A stretch of 30,870 bases of DNA, from contig CAVKYE010000016.1 of the NCBI GenBank assembly GCA_963660615.1, positions 1 to 30,870 of the forward strand. The letters run 5' to 3'. Made by a program: the position numbers and the translations under genes. The notes under the pieces are model-generated. The model ran no database searches. It was not told where the DNA came from and was given only the letters and a program-made list of their open reading frames with translations. This stretch comes from Coprosoma sp963660615. Its GTDB lineage: Bacteria > Bacillota_I > Bacilli_A > RF39 > UBA660. This document shows, piece after piece, positions 7,982 to 15,057 of this stretch. Numbering within the stretch: the first letter of the stretch is position 1; each line of letters begins with the position of its first letter.

Positions 7982-10378
7982 TTACTTTACAACAACATTT
8001 ACAAGTCTAGAAGGAATAACCACAACATTTAAAATCTTCTTATCAGAAATAAAACGTTTAACATTCTCATTTTCCATAGCAGCCTTCTCCATCTCTTCCC
8101 TACTAGCCTTAACATTCATTTCAATCTTAGCTCTTACCTTACCATTAACTTGAACAACCATCTCATATGATGACTTAACAGTCTTAGCCTCATCATACTT
8201 AGGCCAAGTGCTTTCACATAAAGGTTCACCTAAAGAAGACATCTCATTTACCTCTTCAGTAATATGAGGTGCGATTGGATTTAACAAATGCACAAGAATC
8301 CTCAAATCAAACTTAGTAATACTATCATACTTCTCCAAATCATTAAGGAAAATCATCAAAGAAGAAACAGCCGTATTATATTTCATCGTTTTCAAATCAT
8401 TAGTAACCTTCTTAATAGTCTGATGAACCAAAGTCTCATTAGAATATCCATCTTTATCATTTAACTTATCCTGAATCTTCCATATCCTATCAAGAAATTT
8501 CTTACATCCCTTCAAACCATTAGTACTCCAAGAAGCATCTTTCTCATAATCACCAATAAACATTTCATAAGTTCTCAAAGCATCAGCACCAAACTCATCT
8601 ACAATTTCATCAGGATTAATAACATTCCCCTTAGACTTACTCATCTTCTCACCATTAGGTCCCAAAATCATCCCATGAGATACCCTAACATCAATTGGTT
8701 CCTTATTAGGAACAAGACCAATATTGTATAAAAATTGATTCCAAAATCTAGCATATAACAAATGACGAGCAGTATGCTCCATACCACCATTATACCAATC
8801 AACCTTACCCCAATAATCTAAAGCCTCTTTTGAAACAAACTCATGATCATTATGAGGATCCATATACCTCAAGAAATACCATGAAGATCCAGCCCAGTTT
8901 GGCATCGTATCAGTCTCTCTTCTAGCCTTACCATGACAACAAGGACAAGTAGTATTAACCCAAGAAGAAATAGAAGCAAGTGGACTTTCACCATCAGAAG
9001 TAGGCTCATAATTAGCCACATCAGGAAGCATAACCGGAAGCTCAGAATCATCAACTGGTACCCATCCACACTTTTCACAATAAACAAGTGGAATAGGCTC
9101 ACCCCAGAACCTTTGTCTAGAAAACACCCAGTCCTGAAGTCGATAATTAGTCTTAGACTTACCAATCTTATTTTCCTCCAAATAATCAAGCATCTTATGA
9201 ATAGCCTCCGATTTGTTATTAATACCATTTAAAATACCAGAATTAATCATAACCCCATCTTTAGTATAAGCCTCCTTATTAATATCACCACCAGAAATAA
9301 CCTCCTTAATAGCAATACCAAATTTCTTAGCAAACTCATAATCCCTAGGATCATGCGCTGGAACCGCCATAATAGCACCAGTACCATAACCCATCATAAC
9401 ATAATCAGCCGTCCAAATTTCAATCTCCTCTTTAGTAATAGGATTAATAGCCACAACACCCTCTAACTTAACACCAGTTTTCTCCTTTGCAAGCTCAGTC
9501 CTCTCAAACTCCGTCTTCGTATTAGCAAACTCTTTATACTCCATAATCTCATCATAATTAGAAATCTTATCCTTAAGTTTACCAATCAAAGGATGCTCAG
9601 GAGCTACAACCATAAACGTAACCCCATACAAAGTATCAGGCCTAGTCGTATATACCGTCAAACTCTCCTTACAATCCTTAATCTCAAACTCAACTTCCGC
9701 ACCAGTACTCTTACCAATCCAATTAATCTGGCCAAGCTTTACCCTATCAGCAAACTTAGTATCAGAAAGACCCTCAATCAAATCCTCGGCATAATCACTC
9801 ATGCGAAGTAACCATTGTTCCTTTTCCTTTTGAACAACCTTACTACCACATCTTTCACAAACACCACCAGAAGAATCCTCATTAGAAAGACCCGTTTTAC
9901 AAGTAGGACACCAATTAATATTCTTCTTAGCCTTATAAGCCATACCATGCTTATAAAACTGTAAAAACTGCCACTGCGTCCACTTATAATACTCAGGATC
10001 AGTCGTAGAAAACTCCCTGCTCCAATCAAAAGAAATACCCAAATTCTCAATCTGACTCTTAAAAGTCTTAATATTTTCCAAAACCGCATCCTTAGGATGA
10101 ATATGATTCTTTATAGCATATTGCTCAGCAGGCGAACCAAAAGCATCCCATCCCATAGGAAACAAAACATTAGCCCCTTCCATCCTCTTAAGTCTAGCCA
10201 CAGAATCTAAAGCCGTATAACTACGAACATGACCAACATGAAGACCAGCACCAGAAGGATAAGGAAACTCCACCAAAACATAAAACTTCTTTTTATCTCC
10301 ACCAGTCTTAGCCTCAAAAGTATTATGACTCTTCCAATACTCCTGCCATTTCTTTTCAACCTCTTTAAAATTATACAT
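7982..10378 (-). CDS. leuS: Leucyl-tRNA synthetase
   Basis: This 798-residue enzyme charges tRNA-Leu with leucine. The class I HIGH-type motif is HVGH at 47-50, and KMSKS is at 578-582 (GEKMSKSKGN). The CP1 editing domain carries TTRPDT near 244-249. A zinc-binding pair CPTC (157-160) and CERC (174-177) is present, with further CxxC pairs near 434 and 478. Length and order match bacterial LeuRS. It is the second gene behind a leucine T-box, and its start overlaps the small membrane-protein gene by 8 nt. Confidence 0.98.
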   Translation of the reverse strand: MYNFKEVEKKWQEYWKSHNTFEAKTGGDKKKFYVLVEFPYPSGAGLHVGHVRSYTALDSVARLKRMEGANVLFPMGWDAFGSPAEQYAIKNHIHPKDAVLENIKTFKSQIENLGISFDWSREFSTTDPEYYKWTQWQFLQFYKHGMAYKAKKNINWCPTCKTGLSNEDSSGGVCERCGSKVVQKEKEQWLLRMSDYAEDLIEGLSDTKFADRVKLGQINWIGKSTGAEVEFEIKDCKESLTVYTTRPDTLYGVTFMVVAPEHPLIGKLKDKISNYDEIMEYKEFANTKTEFERTELAKEKTGVKLEGVVAINPITKEEIEIWTADYVMMGYGTGAIMAVPAHDPRDYEFAKKFGIAIKEVISGGDINKEAYTKDGVMINSGILNGINNKSEAIHKMLDYLEENKIGKSKTNYRLQDWVFSRQRFWGEPIPLVYCEKCGWVPVDDSELPVMLPDVANYEPTSDGESPLASISSWVNTTCPCCHGKARRETDTMPNWAGSSWYFLRYMDPHNDHEFVSKEALDYWGKVDWYNGGMEHTARHLLYARFWNQFLYNIGLVPNKEPIDVRVSHGMILGPNGEKMSKSKGNVINPDEIVDEFGADALRTYEMFIGDYEKDASWSTNGLKGCKKFLDRIWKIQDKLNDKDGYSNETLVHQTIKKVTNDLKTMKYNTAVSSLMIFLNDLEKYDSITKFDLRILVHLLNPIAPHITEEVNEMSSLGEPLCESTWPKYDEAKTVKSSYEMVVQVNGKVRAKIEMNVKASREEMEKAAMENENVKRFISDKKILNVVVIPSRLVNVVVK

Positions 10379-10724
10379 TTTTCTTTCCTTCTTTCTTTTT
10401 ATATACCTTACCCAAGATAAAATAACAAATCAAAATAAGCGGTATCAAAATTACAAAACCAACAAGCATCTTTATAACAAGACCATCAAGTAGTTCCGTA
10501 ACCGTAACTGTCAAAGCAATAATAAAAGCATTAGTCAAAGATAAACTATTCGCAAACTTTTTACAATCAATATTATCAATATCCATCTTATAAGCATTCT
10601 TAAAAAACAACAATTGCTTACCATTACGAAAAGCCTCTAAACCCTTTTTCCTTCTAATAATAATCAAATAATATACCAAATATACTATCAAAAAAGTAAA
10701 CACAAAAATAAATAAATACTCCAT
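10371..10724 (-). CDS. Small membrane protein co-transcribed with leuS
   Basis: The 117-residue protein has an N-terminal helix (about 2-22), a middle cytoplasmic stretch (GLEAFRNGKQLLFFKNAYKMD) and two more predicted helices (about 66-85 and 88-107), ending in a Lys-rich tail. No family is recognised. AAGGAGG lies at a good distance from the ATG. The gene sits between the leucine T-box and leuS and overlaps leuS, so it should be induced when leucine is scarce. A role linked to leucine supply or uptake is possible but is only a guess from context. Confidence 0.75.
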   Translation of the reverse strand: MEYLFIFVFTFLIVYLVYYLIIIRRKKGLEAFRNGKQLLFFKNAYKMDIDNIDCKKFANSLSLTNAFIIALTVTVTELLDGLVIKMLVGFVILIPLILICYFILGKVYKKKEGKKNV

Positions 10725-10741
10725 TTCTTTCCTCCTTATCG

Positions 10742-10957
10742 CACAAAAAGTATTATGTATAAGGGCGTATTAAACGCGGTACCACCTTATTTCATAATAC
10801 TTTATTATCTCAAATGGTTTAACGCACCAAAACGATATATACTTATCATACATATAGCTCCTAAGTAAGTTCATAACCAAATTTTAAAAGCTTCCACCAA
10901 CCGCTTTCTCTCTTAAAAAAATTTAAATTACTAATACTCTTATTCATCGCTTTTCAT
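10742..10957 (-). promoter_or_regulatory. T-box riboswitch (leucine) controlling the 117-aa gene and leuS
   Basis: The conserved T-box AAGGTGGTACCGCG is at 10788-10775 on the minus strand. Upstream is a stem I with AGAGAAAGCGGTTGGTGGAAG. Its specifier loop reads GAA-CTT-AC, so the specifier codon is CTT (Leu) at 10869-10867. The terminator pairs an 11-nt arm (10793-10803) with 10747-10757 and ends in a U-tract. Uncharged tRNA-Leu should stabilise the antiterminator. Confidence 0.92.
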
Positions 10958-10963
10958 ACATTA

Positions 10964-10992
10964 ATTATAATATATTTTTAAATTCATTTCAA
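10964..10992 (-). promoter_or_regulatory. Promoter of the T-box/leuS operon
   Basis: On the minus strand: TTGAAA (10992-10987), 17-nt spacer, TATAAT (10969-10964). It starts the T-box leader near 10957. Confidence 0.75.
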
Positions 10993-11010
10993 TAGCATTT
11001 ACAAAATAAA

Positions 11011-11175
11011 AGAAAAAAAGATTTTTTAATCCTTTTTCACTAATAATAATCATTATGCTAATAGCCTTAATGTAAAACAAGGCCACATAAAACAAAAGCA
11101 CCCAATCTACTCTTAGATTAAATACTCAAACCTTAAACAAAGGCAAGTACTCAACATAGGAAAATTAAGCATTCA
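11011..11175 (+). pseudogene. Decayed type I toxin-antitoxin unit A
   Basis: At 11011-11083 the sequence resembles the toxin coding region of the intact units downstream (AAAAAAGATTTTTTA, then a stretch encoding LIALM), but it is frameshifted and stops early. At 11100-11175 it keeps the remains of the antisense terminator (CAATCT/AGATT) and the conserved 3' block GGCAAGTACTCAACATAGG. It has no start codon and no toxin promoter. Confidence 0.6.
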
Positions 11176-11199
11176 TTTTGGCAATTAACTGCCTATTTT

Positions 11200-11340
11200 T
11201 GAAAGGAAACTTGTCGATATAAATAAAAAAGATTTTTTAATATTATTAATCATCATCATATTATTGATAGCCCTAATGTTTTATAAATCATATAAATTTC
11301 CTAACACACTAATAATATCACATTCACTAGATGTTGTCAA
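11200..11340 (+). pseudogene. Decayed type I toxin-antitoxin unit B
   Basis: Bases 11220-11288 encode residues like those of the intact toxins (NKKDFLILL, LLIALMFYK), with a GAAAGG ahead, but the start codon is ATA in place of ATG. The segment that should hold the antisense terminator and 3' block is deleted. The antisense promoter survives: minus-strand TTGACA (11340-11335), 17-nt spacer, TATTAT (11317-11312). Confidence 0.6.
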
Positions 11341-11369
11341 TATATTTTTCACTTTTTGTTAATTTGTTA

Positions 11370-11398
11370 TTGCTATAAAAGTTAATCTGTAGTATAAT
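11370..11398 (+). promoter_or_regulatory. Toxin mRNA promoter, unit C
   Basis: TTGCTA (11370-11375), 17-nt spacer, TATAAT (11393-11398). Transcription should begin near 11406, giving an mRNA that starts with GGGAAACTTAACTG. The unit D promoter is nearly identical. Confidence 0.75.
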
Positions 11399-11464
11399 TA
11401 TTAATAGGGAAACTTAACTGTTTGAGTGCTTGCCAACTTTCAATTATGAAAGGAGGCTGATAAT

Positions 11465-11545
11465 ATGACTAAAAGAGATTTTTTTACAATACTCTTATTT
11501 ATAATCATATTTTTGTTAATCGCCTTGTTATTTTACAAAATATAA
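11465..11545 (+). CDS. Putative type I toxin peptide, unit C (26 aa)
   Basis: The 26-residue peptide starts MTKRDFF, continues with one uninterrupted hydrophobic helix rich in Leu, Ile and Phe, and ends LLFYKI. A positive N-terminus, a single membrane helix and a short Lys-containing tail are typical of membrane-acting type I toxins such as TxpA or Fst, though the sequence is not one I can assign to a named family. A strong Shine-Dalgarno AAAGGAGG lies 8 nt before the ATG. It is partly paired in a small hairpin (CTTTC 11437-11441 / GAAAG 11448-11452). A four-codon upstream ORF (MKGG) overlaps the Shine-Dalgarno. An antisense RNA converges on its 3' end. Function is inferred from arrangement, not shown. 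Confidence 0.7.
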   Translation: MTKRDFFTILLFIIIFLLIALLFYKI

Positions 11546-11559
11546 GGTTATCCAAATAC

Positions 11560-11675
11560 AAAAAAGCGCTCAATCTATTTAACTTAGATTAAGCGCTTAA
11601 CCACATTTAACAGGTAAGTGCTCAACATAGGAAAGTTAAGCATTCCCTTTTTTATTTTATGCAAATTTCTTTGAC
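11560..11675 (-). ncRNA. Putative antitoxin antisense RNA, unit C
   Basis: Minus-strand promoter: TTGACA (11710-11705), 17-nt spacer, TATTAT (11687-11682). The RNA should start near 11675. It ends at a strong hairpin (AAGCGCT..AATCT / AGATT..AGCGCTT, 11564-11599) followed by six U residues, so it is about 115 nt. It overlaps the 3' part of the toxin mRNA (which should end near 11653) by about 90 nt, as in the TxpA/RatA-type arrangement. Confidence 0.65.
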
Positions 11676-11741
11676 ATATTCATAATATCAAATTTCACTA
11701 TATTTGTCAATATACTTTTTTCACTTTTTGTTAATTCGTTA

Positions 11742-11770
11742 TTGCTGTAAAAGTTAATCTGTAGTATAAT
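11742..11770 (+). promoter_or_regulatory. Toxin mRNA promoter, unit D
   Basis: TTGCTG (11742-11747), 17-nt spacer, TATAAT (11765-11770), with transcription starting near 11778. It lies back to back with the unit C antisense promoter (11682-11710). Confidence 0.75.
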
Positions 11771-11836
11771 TATTAACAGGGAAACTTAACTGTTTGAGTG
11801 CTTGCCAACTTTCAATTATGAAAGGAGGCTGATAAT

Positions 11837-11917
11837 ATGAGTAAAAAAGATTTTTTTACACTTCTTTTATTTCTAATTATTTTTTTATTGATAGCCTTAA
11901 TGTTCTATAAACAATAG
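11837..11917 (+). CDS. Putative type I toxin peptide, unit D (26 aa)
   Basis: A 26-residue paralogue of the unit C peptide: MSKKDFF, then a Leu/Ile/Phe helix, then LMFYKQ. Leader, Shine-Dalgarno, hairpin and upstream MKGG mini-ORF are the same as in unit C, and the units repeat at 372 bp. Most differences between the two peptides are conservative hydrophobic swaps, which argues that the peptide is under selection. The next minus-strand gene, dnaJ, converges on this unit. Confidence 0.7.
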   Translation: MSKKDFFTLLLFLIIFLLIALMFYKQ

Positions 11918-11934
11918 ACTAGTGGCTATTATAA

Positions 11935-12051
11935 AAGAAACAGCACTCAATCTACCAGTAGATTAAGTGCTTAAAGCTTTTTAAACAAGGCAAGTACTCA
12001 ACATCGGAAAGTTAAGTATTCCCTTTTTTATTTTATGCAAATTTCTTTGAC
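11935..12051 (-). ncRNA. Putative antitoxin antisense RNA, unit D
   Basis: Minus-strand promoter: TTGACA (12086-12081), 17-nt spacer, TATTAT (12063-12058). The RNA ends at the hairpin 11942-11971 (AGCACT..AATCTAC / GTAGATT..AGTGCT), followed by a broken U-tract. The -35 lies 5 nt beyond the dnaJ stop codon. Confidence 0.65.
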
Positions 12052-12090
12052 ATATTCATAATACCACATTTAAAAGCCAATGTCAAAATA

Positions 12091-13194
12091 CTATAAATAT
12101 TTTTCAATTTTTTTAAATTCCTTATCATCATCAAGACCACTCTTAGCAAGCTCCTCAAACAATTTTTTTTGAGCCCTTGATAACTTTTGTGGAGTCCTAA
12201 CATCAAGAACAATATACATATCACCCTTGCCAAAAGAATTTACATTTTCAATTCCCTTACCTCTTAGTCTATGTTTCTCCAAAGACTGACTACCAGCAGG
12301 CACCGTCAAAGTAATATTCCCATATAACGTAGGAACCTTTTTCTTAGTACCCAAAGCAGCTTCCGCAAAAGTAAGAGGTAAAGTCAAATAAACATCATTA
12401 CCCTCTCTTTTGAAAATAGGATGATCCTTAACATTAAACTCCAAATAAATATCACCATTAGGTCCACCATTAACCCCAGCTTCACCTTTACCAGCAATCC
12501 TAAGTTGATTGCCAGTATCAACACCAGCCGGAATTTTAACCTCAATTTCCTTATTCTTTCTAATTCTACCTTCACCATGACACTTCTTACACTCACGGCT
12601 GTAAGACTCACCCCTACCATGACATTTATCACAAGTAGTCTTAGTCATAAACGTACCTAAAATAGTCTGTTGCTGAGCCGTCATAGTACCAGAACCATGA
12701 CATTTATCACAAGTGTGAACATCAAAGCCACCTTCACCATGACACTCATCACAAGTATCATACAAATTTAAAGTAATATCCTTCTTGCACCCAAAAGCAG
12801 CCTCTTCAAACTCAAGGTCAATTCCAATAACTTTATCTCTTCCCTTTTGAGTTCGGGTCCCAGAACCACCAAAACCAAAATTACCAAAACCGCCCATAGA
12901 GCCACCAAACATATCACTAAATATATCTGAAAAATCAAAACCACCAAAATCATAGCCACCAGCCCCATTATTGTCAAAAGCCGAATGACCAAATTGATCA
13001 TATTGTTTTCTCTTAGACTCATCAGACAAAACAGCATAAGCCTCCTGAGCCTCTTTAAACTTTTCTTCTGCATCAGGCTCTTTAGAAACATCAGGGTGAT
13101 ACTTCTTCGCAAGCTTCCTAAAAGCACTCTTTATCTCTGCTGCCGAAGCATCCTTAGATACCCCAAGAACCTCATAATAATCTTTCTTATTCAT
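12091..13194 (-). CDS. dnaJ: Chaperone protein DnaJ
   Basis: This 367-residue Hsp40 co-chaperone stimulates DnaK ATPase and presents clients. The J-domain is at 1-70 with HPD at 33-35. A Gly/Phe-rich region follows (about 75-115). Then come four CxxCxGxG zinc repeats (CDECHGEG, CDKCHGSG, CDKCHGRG, CKKCHGEG) and the C-terminal substrate domains. Length is normal. It has AAGGTGA ahead of the ATG and lies 10 nt behind pepF. No terminator is seen between its stop and the convergent toxin-antitoxin unit. Confidence 0.97.
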   Translation of the reverse strand: MNKKDYYEVLGVSKDASAAEIKSAFRKLAKKYHPDVSKEPDAEEKFKEAQEAYAVLSDESKRKQYDQFGHSAFDNNGAGGYDFGGFDFSDIFSDMFGGSMGGFGNFGFGGSGTRTQKGRDKVIGIDLEFEEAAFGCKKDITLNLYDTCDECHGEGGFDVHTCDKCHGSGTMTAQQQTILGTFMTKTTCDKCHGRGESYSRECKKCHGEGRIRKNKEIEVKIPAGVDTGNQLRIAGKGEAGVNGGPNGDIYLEFNVKDHPIFKREGNDVYLTLPLTFAEAALGTKKKVPTLYGNITLTVPAGSQSLEKHRLRGKGIENVNSFGKGDMYIVLDVRTPQKLSRAQKKLFEELAKSGLDDDKEFKKIEKYL

Positions 13195-13204
13195 ACTTCA
13201 CCTT

Positions 13205-14998
13205 CTAATCTAATAATTTTTCAAACTCATTTAAATATTCTTCAAACATTTCCAAAGCACTCAAAATAACCTCAGGCTTCGTAAGATCAACACCAGCCAC
13301 CTTAAGTTCATTTAAAGGATAATCACTACCGCCAGTCTTAAGAAAATTCAAATAACCTTCCAAAGCACCATCTTCGTGATTTAAAATCCTCTTAACAATA
13401 TGACAAGCAGCCGCTAAACCAGTAGAATACTTATAAACATAAAAATCATAATAGAAATGAGGAATTCTTTCCCATTCATACTTAATTTCCTCATCAATAA
13501 CAACATTAGGACCAAAATATTTCTTAACAAGTTCATAATAAGTATCATTTAAAACCGAAGCCGTCAAAATCTTTCCATCTTCAGCCATAAACGCAATATC
13601 CCTTTCAAACTCCGCAAACATCGTCTGCCTAAAAATAGAACCCTTAAACAACTCCAATATTTGATTTAAAATATCAAGTTTTTCTTCCTTAGTACTAACC
13701 TTATTAAGCATATAATTACTAAATAATAATTCATTTACCTGAGAAGCAACCTCAGCCACAAAAATCTCATAAGAAGAATACTGATAAGGATTATTTTTAT
13801 GCGAATAAAACGTATGCATAGAATGACCAAGCTCATGAGCAATAGTCGAAACATCATGATAACTACCATTAAAATTCAAAAGAACAAATGGATTAGAATT
13901 ATAAGAACCGCCAGAATAAGCGCCACCTCTCTTACCCTTATTAGGATAAATATCTATCCATCTTTCTAAAAATGCTTTTTTAAAATTAGTAATATAATCC
14001 TCACCAAGAATCTCCAAAGAAGAAGTAACTAAATCCTTACCTTCCTCAAAAGAATATTTAGAAGAAACAGAAGAAGAAACCTCCGCATAAACATCATACA
14101 TATGAAATTCATCCAAACCCAAAGCCTTCCTCTTAATATCATAATACCTATACAAAGGTTTTAAATTATCAGAAACAACATCAATCAAATTATTATAAAC
14201 ATCCAAAGATACATTATCATCAAACAAAGAAGCCTCTAAAGAACTACTAAATCCCTTAACCTTCGCAAAAGCCTTATTTCTCTCAACCTTAGAAGACAAA
14301 GCAAGTGCAAAAGTATTATTAAACTGCCTATACTGCTTATATAAAGCCTCAAAAGCAGACTTTCTAACATCTCTATCCTTTGATAACATAAAAGAAGAAT
14401 AATTAGTATCAGTCAAAACCTTGTCCAAACCATTTTCATCCTTAATAGTTCCAAAATCAATATCAGAATCACTAAGCATAGAAGCAATACTACTAGTATT
14501 ACTATAAGCATTAGACAAACTAGCCATAAGCCTTTCTTCTTCCAAACTCAAAGTATGTTCTTTCTCCCTTAAAATACATTCAAGAACAAAATCATAATCT
14601 TTTTTCAAAATAGGCTTAACCTCGTAAAACTTACAAACACCTTCACGACCAAGTTTTAATATCTTAGGCGTTAAAAAACTACTATTAGAAGAAAAATCAC
14701 TATACAAATTACTAACAATTTCCTTCAAAGCCTGATTTTCATTATTACTAATATCCTCATCAAAAAGATGACTAGTATAAACATACAAATCCTCTATAAT
14801 CATATTAATATCAAAATATTCCTTCAAAGTATCATAAAAATTATCAGCAGAAGCAGTAAAACCATCCTCATAATTTTTAAAATCACAAACTCTTTTCTTA
14901 ACACTTTCAATATTACACTTTACAGCATCAGTATTTTTATAAAGACCACTTAAATCCCACTTATATTTATCATCAATTTGATCCCTTGTTTTCTCCAT
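13205..14998 (-). CDS. pepF: Oligoendopeptidase F (M3 family)
   Basis: This 597-residue zinc metallopeptidase of the M3 family hydrolyses short peptides in the cytoplasm. The catalytic motif HELGH is at 388-392, with the usual downstream Glu region. Family length is about 600. The ATG at 14998 is preferred over upstream in-frame ATGs because AAAGGAGAG lies just before it. The gene stands between dnaK and dnaJ in the heat-shock operon, so it may be co-induced by protein damage and help clear peptides. Confidence 0.95.
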   Translation of the reverse strand: MEKTRDQIDDKYKWDLSGLYKNTDAVKCNIESVKKRVCDFKNYEDGFTASADNFYDTLKEYFDINMIIEDLYVYTSHLFDEDISNNENQALKEIVSNLYSDFSSNSSFLTPKILKLGREGVCKFYEVKPILKKDYDFVLECILREKEHTLSLEEERLMASLSNAYSNTSSIASMLSDSDIDFGTIKDENGLDKVLTDTNYSSFMLSKDRDVRKSAFEALYKQYRQFNNTFALALSSKVERNKAFAKVKGFSSSLEASLFDDNVSLDVYNNLIDVVSDNLKPLYRYYDIKRKALGLDEFHMYDVYAEVSSSVSSKYSFEEGKDLVTSSLEILGEDYITNFKKAFLERWIDIYPNKGKRGGAYSGGSYNSNPFVLLNFNGSYHDVSTIAHELGHSMHTFYSHKNNPYQYSSYEIFVAEVASQVNELLFSNYMLNKVSTKEEKLDILNQILELFKGSIFRQTMFAEFERDIAFMAEDGKILTASVLNDTYYELVKKYFGPNVVIDEEIKYEWERIPHFYYDFYVYKYSTGLAAACHIVKRILNHEDGALEGYLNFLKTGGSDYPLNELKVAGVDLTKPEVILSALEMFEEYLNEFEKLLD

Positions 14999-15032
14999 AT
15001 TCTCTCCTTTTATCATAAAATAAAGCAAAGAA

Positions 15033-15048
15033 GGTTCATGATAGAACC
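15033..15048 (-). terminator. Attenuator-like hairpin between dnaK and pepF
   Basis: GGTTC/GAACC with a 6-nt loop is followed on the minus strand by TTCTTTGCTTT, an imperfect U-tract. It could lower expression of pepF and dnaJ relative to dnaK. Confidence 0.45.
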
Positions 15049-15057
15049 CCTATACTC

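Noticed and set aside
11370..12086. Fst/par-type toxin-antitoxin system of the pAD1 type
   Set aside because: Fst systems use direct repeats shared by both RNAs and a conserved API motif in the peptide. Here the repeats are inverted and the motif is absent, so a TxpA/RatA-like convergent layout fits better.
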